A DNA stretch of 8,262 bases from Hyphomicrobiales bacterium. Lineage in GTDB: Bacteria; Pseudomonadota; Alphaproteobacteria; Rhizobiales; Beijerinckiaceae. The translations under genes and the position numbers were made by a program. Shown in pieces: positions 6,294-8,262 of the stretch. The notes below the pieces were generated by a model, which worked only from the letters and a program-made list of their open reading frames with translations, had not been told where the DNA came from and searched no databases. The stretch spans positions 1 to 8,262 of the forward strand of contig JAQGJO010000235.1 in assembly GCA_028290595.1 (NCBI GenBank). The letters run 5' to 3'. Numbering within the stretch: position 1 is the stretch's first letter; every line of letters starts with the position of its first letter.

Positions 6294-6518
6294 TCAGTCG
6301 CTTACCTTAAATAGTGTCGCCCGGGCCACTGCTGGCTGAAAAACAGCCAAATCAGGAATTTCGCATTTGCAGGAAAGTTTAAACCTTGTAGAACCTATGC
6401 GAAGTTTCGGCGTGCTGTAGCGTAAGCGTATTAACAACGCGTTTACCATACCGGCGATGCAAAAGCCGGATACAGCGCCTGATGGCGTAAAGTGGTCGTG
6501 GACGGGGTCGATTAAACT
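6294..6518 (+). promoter_or_regulatory. rseP-bamA intergenic region, probable bamA promoter region
   Basis: This 225-nt gap is the second longest in the window (after 303-572) and clearly more AT-rich than the genes. It holds a perfect hairpin TGGCTG-AAAAA-CAGCCA (6333-6349), possibly a weak rseP terminator although no T-run follows. A weak sigma-70-like pair TTGCAG (6367-6372) and TAGAAC (6389-6394) has 16-nt spacing. A CtrA-like word lies at 6431-6446, and a 5-bp hairpin CCGGC/GCCGG at 6451-6469. I see no small ORF or EcfG-type GGAAC...CGTT promoter. An independent promoter for bamA is plausible from the length and composition only. Confidence 0.4.
6431..6446 (+). promoter_or_regulatory. 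CtrA-like site upstream of bamA
   Basis: TTAA-N7-TTTAC matches TTAA-N7-TTAAC at all but one position, 72 nt before the bamA ATG. Together with the comparable site before rseP it hints at cell-cycle control of envelope genes, but no binding evidence exists here. Confidence 0.3.
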
Positions 6519-8262
6519 ATGCGGTTCATTAGCGGATATCTCTACCGGCTAGTTTTTGCCGCACTGGTCGGTTCTGTTGTCGCATTCTCCGCCATTTCGC
6601 CGGCCAGCGCCCAGCAAATCGTCGTGCAGGGCAGCCAACGCGTCGATGCCGAGACGATTCGATCCTACTTCGGTGGCACCGACGAGGGGCGAATCAACCA
6701 AGCGGTGAAGGACCTCTACGCCACCGGCCTTTTCGCCGATGTGAAAGTCCGGCGGGAAGGTGGTCGCCTTGTCGTCGCCGTGGTTGAAAACAGCATCATC
6801 AATCGCGTCGCTTTCGAGGGCAACAGCAAGATCAAAAGCGATTCGCTGATCCCGGAAGTCCAGTCCAAGTCCCGTGGCGCCTATAATCCCGCCACCGTCC
6901 AGGCCGACATCGAGCGCATCAAGGACCTGTATCGCCGCGCCGGACGCGGCGCCGCCTCCGTGTCCTCGCGCACCGTCGATTTGCCGAACGGCCGCATGGA
7001 CGTGGTTTTCACCATTAATGAAGGCGGCAAGACCGGCGTTCGCGACATCGAGTTCACCGGCAACCAGGCCTATTCATCCTATCGCCTGCGCAATCTGATG
7101 CAGACGACAGAGATGAACTGGCTGTCGTTCTTCAAGAACACCGACGTTTACGATCCGGATAAGATTTCCGCCGATCTGGAGATCATCCGTCGATTCTATC
7201 TCAAGAATGGCTATGCCGACTTCCGCATTGTCGGCAACGACGCCCGTTATGACGACGCCCGCGAAGGCTGGGTCATCACCGTCGCCGTAGATGAAGGCGC
7301 ACAATATCGCGTCAGCTCCGTGAACGTCGAATCGCGGATCGCCGACATTGATCCGGCTGTCCTGCGCAGCAACGTTCGCCTGTCGGTGGGCGATGTCTAC
7401 AACGGCGACCTCGTCGAGAAATCGGTCGAAGGCATCACCCGCGAAGTGGCGCGCAAGGGCTATGCGTTCTCGTCGGCACGTCCGCGCGGCGACCGCAATC
7501 CGGCCGACCGGACGATCGCCTTGTCTTTCGTGGTCGAAGAAGGACCGCGCGTTTACATCGAGCGCATCGTCGTCAAGGGTAATACTCGTACCCGTGACTA
7601 TGTCATCCGTCGCGAGTTCGATATCGGTGAAGGCGACGCCTACAATCGCGTGCTGGTCGAACGCGCCGAACGCCGTCTGAACAATCTCGGCTTCTTCAAG
7701 AAGGTTCGCATTACCAACGAGCCGGGCTCGTCGCCCGATCGCGTTGTCGTGGTCGTCGATGTGGAAGACCAGCCGACAGGATCGTTCGGCATCTCGGGCG
7801 GTTATTCGACCACTGACGGTGTCATCGGCGAAGTCTCGGTCTCCGAATCGAACTTCCAGGGTCGCGGTCAGTTTGTCCGTGTCGCCACGACTCTCGGCCA
7901 GCGCACGCGCGGCATCGATTTCTCCTTCACCGAGCCCTATTTCATGGGCTATCGGATGTCGGCTGGTTTCGATCTGTTCGCCAAGCAGACGCTGAATTCG
8001 CAATACTCGGTCTATGAAAGCCGGACATTCGGCGGCGCGATCCGTGCGGGCATTCCGATCACCGACGAAATTTCGCTCGGCGTGCGGTACTCGCTTTATT
8101 ACACCAAGATCAGCATCCCGAATGACATCAATCGTCCCTACAACGATTGCGTCTTCCCGATCCCCGGCGTCACGCCCGGCACCAACGTCGGCACTCCCGC
8201 TTACCAACCTTACAGTGCTGGCAATCCTGCGCCGGCGGGAACAGTGCTGACCTGCGTCAGCA
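6519..8262 (+). CDS. bamA: Outer membrane protein assembly factor BamA (5' part, runs off the window)
   Basis: BamA is the Omp85-family core of the BAM complex, inserting beta-barrel proteins into the outer membrane. The reading frame is open to the right edge, giving 581 residues of a protein usually near 800. A signal peptide is clear (basic start, hydrophobic span, SPASA then QQ; cleavage after Ala31). Five POTRA repeats follow, starting near residues 33, 94, 174, 262 and 345, each with an I/V-x-V/F-x-G-N type strand (VAFEGN, IEFTGN, IVVKGN). The barrel begins after VEDQPTGSFGISGGYS (415 on) and includes SESNFQGRG and FTEPYFMG, typical of Omp85 proteins. An in-frame TAA at 6513-6515 lies one codon before the ATG, so the start cannot be earlier. 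The ribosome binding site is weak and distant (GGGG 6504-6507). The C-terminal barrel strands, including the RGF/Y lid-lock motif and beta-signal, lie beyond the window. Confidence 0.96.
   Translation, partial: MRFISGYLYRLVFAALVGSVVAFSAISPASAQQIVVQGSQRVDAETIRSYFGGTDEGRINQAVKDLYATGLFADVKVRREGGRLVVAVVENSIINRVAFEGNSKIKSDSLIPEVQSKSRGAYNPATVQADIERIKDLYRRAGRGAASVSSRTVDLPNGRMDVVFTINEGGKTGVRDIEFTGNQAYSSYRLRNLMQTTEMNWLSFFKNTDVYDPDKISADLEIIRRFYLKNGYADFRIVGNDARYDDAREGWVITVAVDEGAQYRVSSVNVESRIADIDPAVLRSNVRLSVGDVYNGDLVEKSVEGITREVARKGYAFSSARPRGDRNPADRTIALSFVVEEGPRVYIERIVVKGNTRTRDYVIRREFDIGEGDAYNRVLVERAERRLNNLGFFKKVRITNEPGSSPDRVVVVVDVEDQPTGSFGISGGYSTTDGVIGEVSVSESNFQGRGQFVRVATTLGQRTRGIDFSFTEPYFMGYRMSAGFDLFAKQTLNSQYSVYESRTFGGAIRAGIPITDEISLGVRYSLYYTKISIPNDINRPYNDCVFPIPGVTPGTNVGTPAYQPYSAGNPAPAGTVLTCVS

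Noticed and set aside
7074..8207. Long (377-residue) minus-strand frame antisense to bamA
   Set aside because: It is a mirror of bamA codon bias in GC-rich DNA; the + strand gives a full BamA sequence with signal peptide and POTRA domains.
1..8262. CRISPR array, tRNA/rRNA gene, insertion sequence, or defence/toxin-antitoxin system
   Set aside because: I saw no regularly spaced direct repeats with spacers, no transposase or integrase frame, no tRNA-like cloverleaf and no unexplained coding block large enough for a novel system.

Overview
The window is a GC-rich stretch of chromosome from an alphaproteobacterium, most likely of the order Hyphomicrobiales (Bradyrhizobium / Xanthobacteraceae-like). 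Three things point there: the gene order pyrH-frr-uppS-cdsA-dxr-rseP-bamA, the protein sequences, and a dispersed intergenic repeat of a type I associate with these genomes. Assignment below order level is not secure. Every intact gene reads on the + strand.

Layout. Positions 3-302 hold the 3' part of a small secreted glycine-rich protein gene whose 5' end runs into a dispersed repeat at the left edge. A terminator-like hairpin (368-397) and a short tandem repeat (484-523) lie between it and pyrH (573-1286, UMP kinase). An array of three evenly spaced small hairpins separates pyrH from frr (1414-1968, ribosome recycling factor). A second, inverted copy of the dispersed repeat fills much of the frr-uppS gap. 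Then come uppS (2109-2945, undecaprenyl diphosphate synthase), cdsA (2942-3817, CDP-diglyceride synthase, ATGA overlap with uppS), dxr (3835-5043, DXP reductoisomerase), rseP/mmpA (5133-6293, site-2 intramembrane metalloprotease) and bamA (6519 to the right edge, incomplete).

How the genes work together. This is the conserved cluster linking translation and nucleotide supply (PyrH, Frr) to envelope building. Dxr feeds the MEP isoprenoid pathway whose C5 units UppS polymerises into the undecaprenyl carrier lipid. CdsA makes the CDP-diacylglycerol from which phospholipids are built. RseP is an inner-membrane protease used in envelope signalling. BamA inserts outer-membrane beta-barrels. uppS-cdsA-dxr are tightly packed and probably co-transcribed. 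The gaps before rseP (89 nt) and bamA (225 nt) each carry a CtrA-like TTAA-N7-TTAAC near match and may hold internal promoters.

The coding content is ordinary housekeeping and I found no undescribed multi-gene system. The more interesting material is between genes: the inverted repeat pair bracketing pyrH-frr, the repeat abutting a gene that has lost a visible start, the periodic hairpin array before frr, the 17-nt tandem repeat before pyrH, and the CtrA-like sites.
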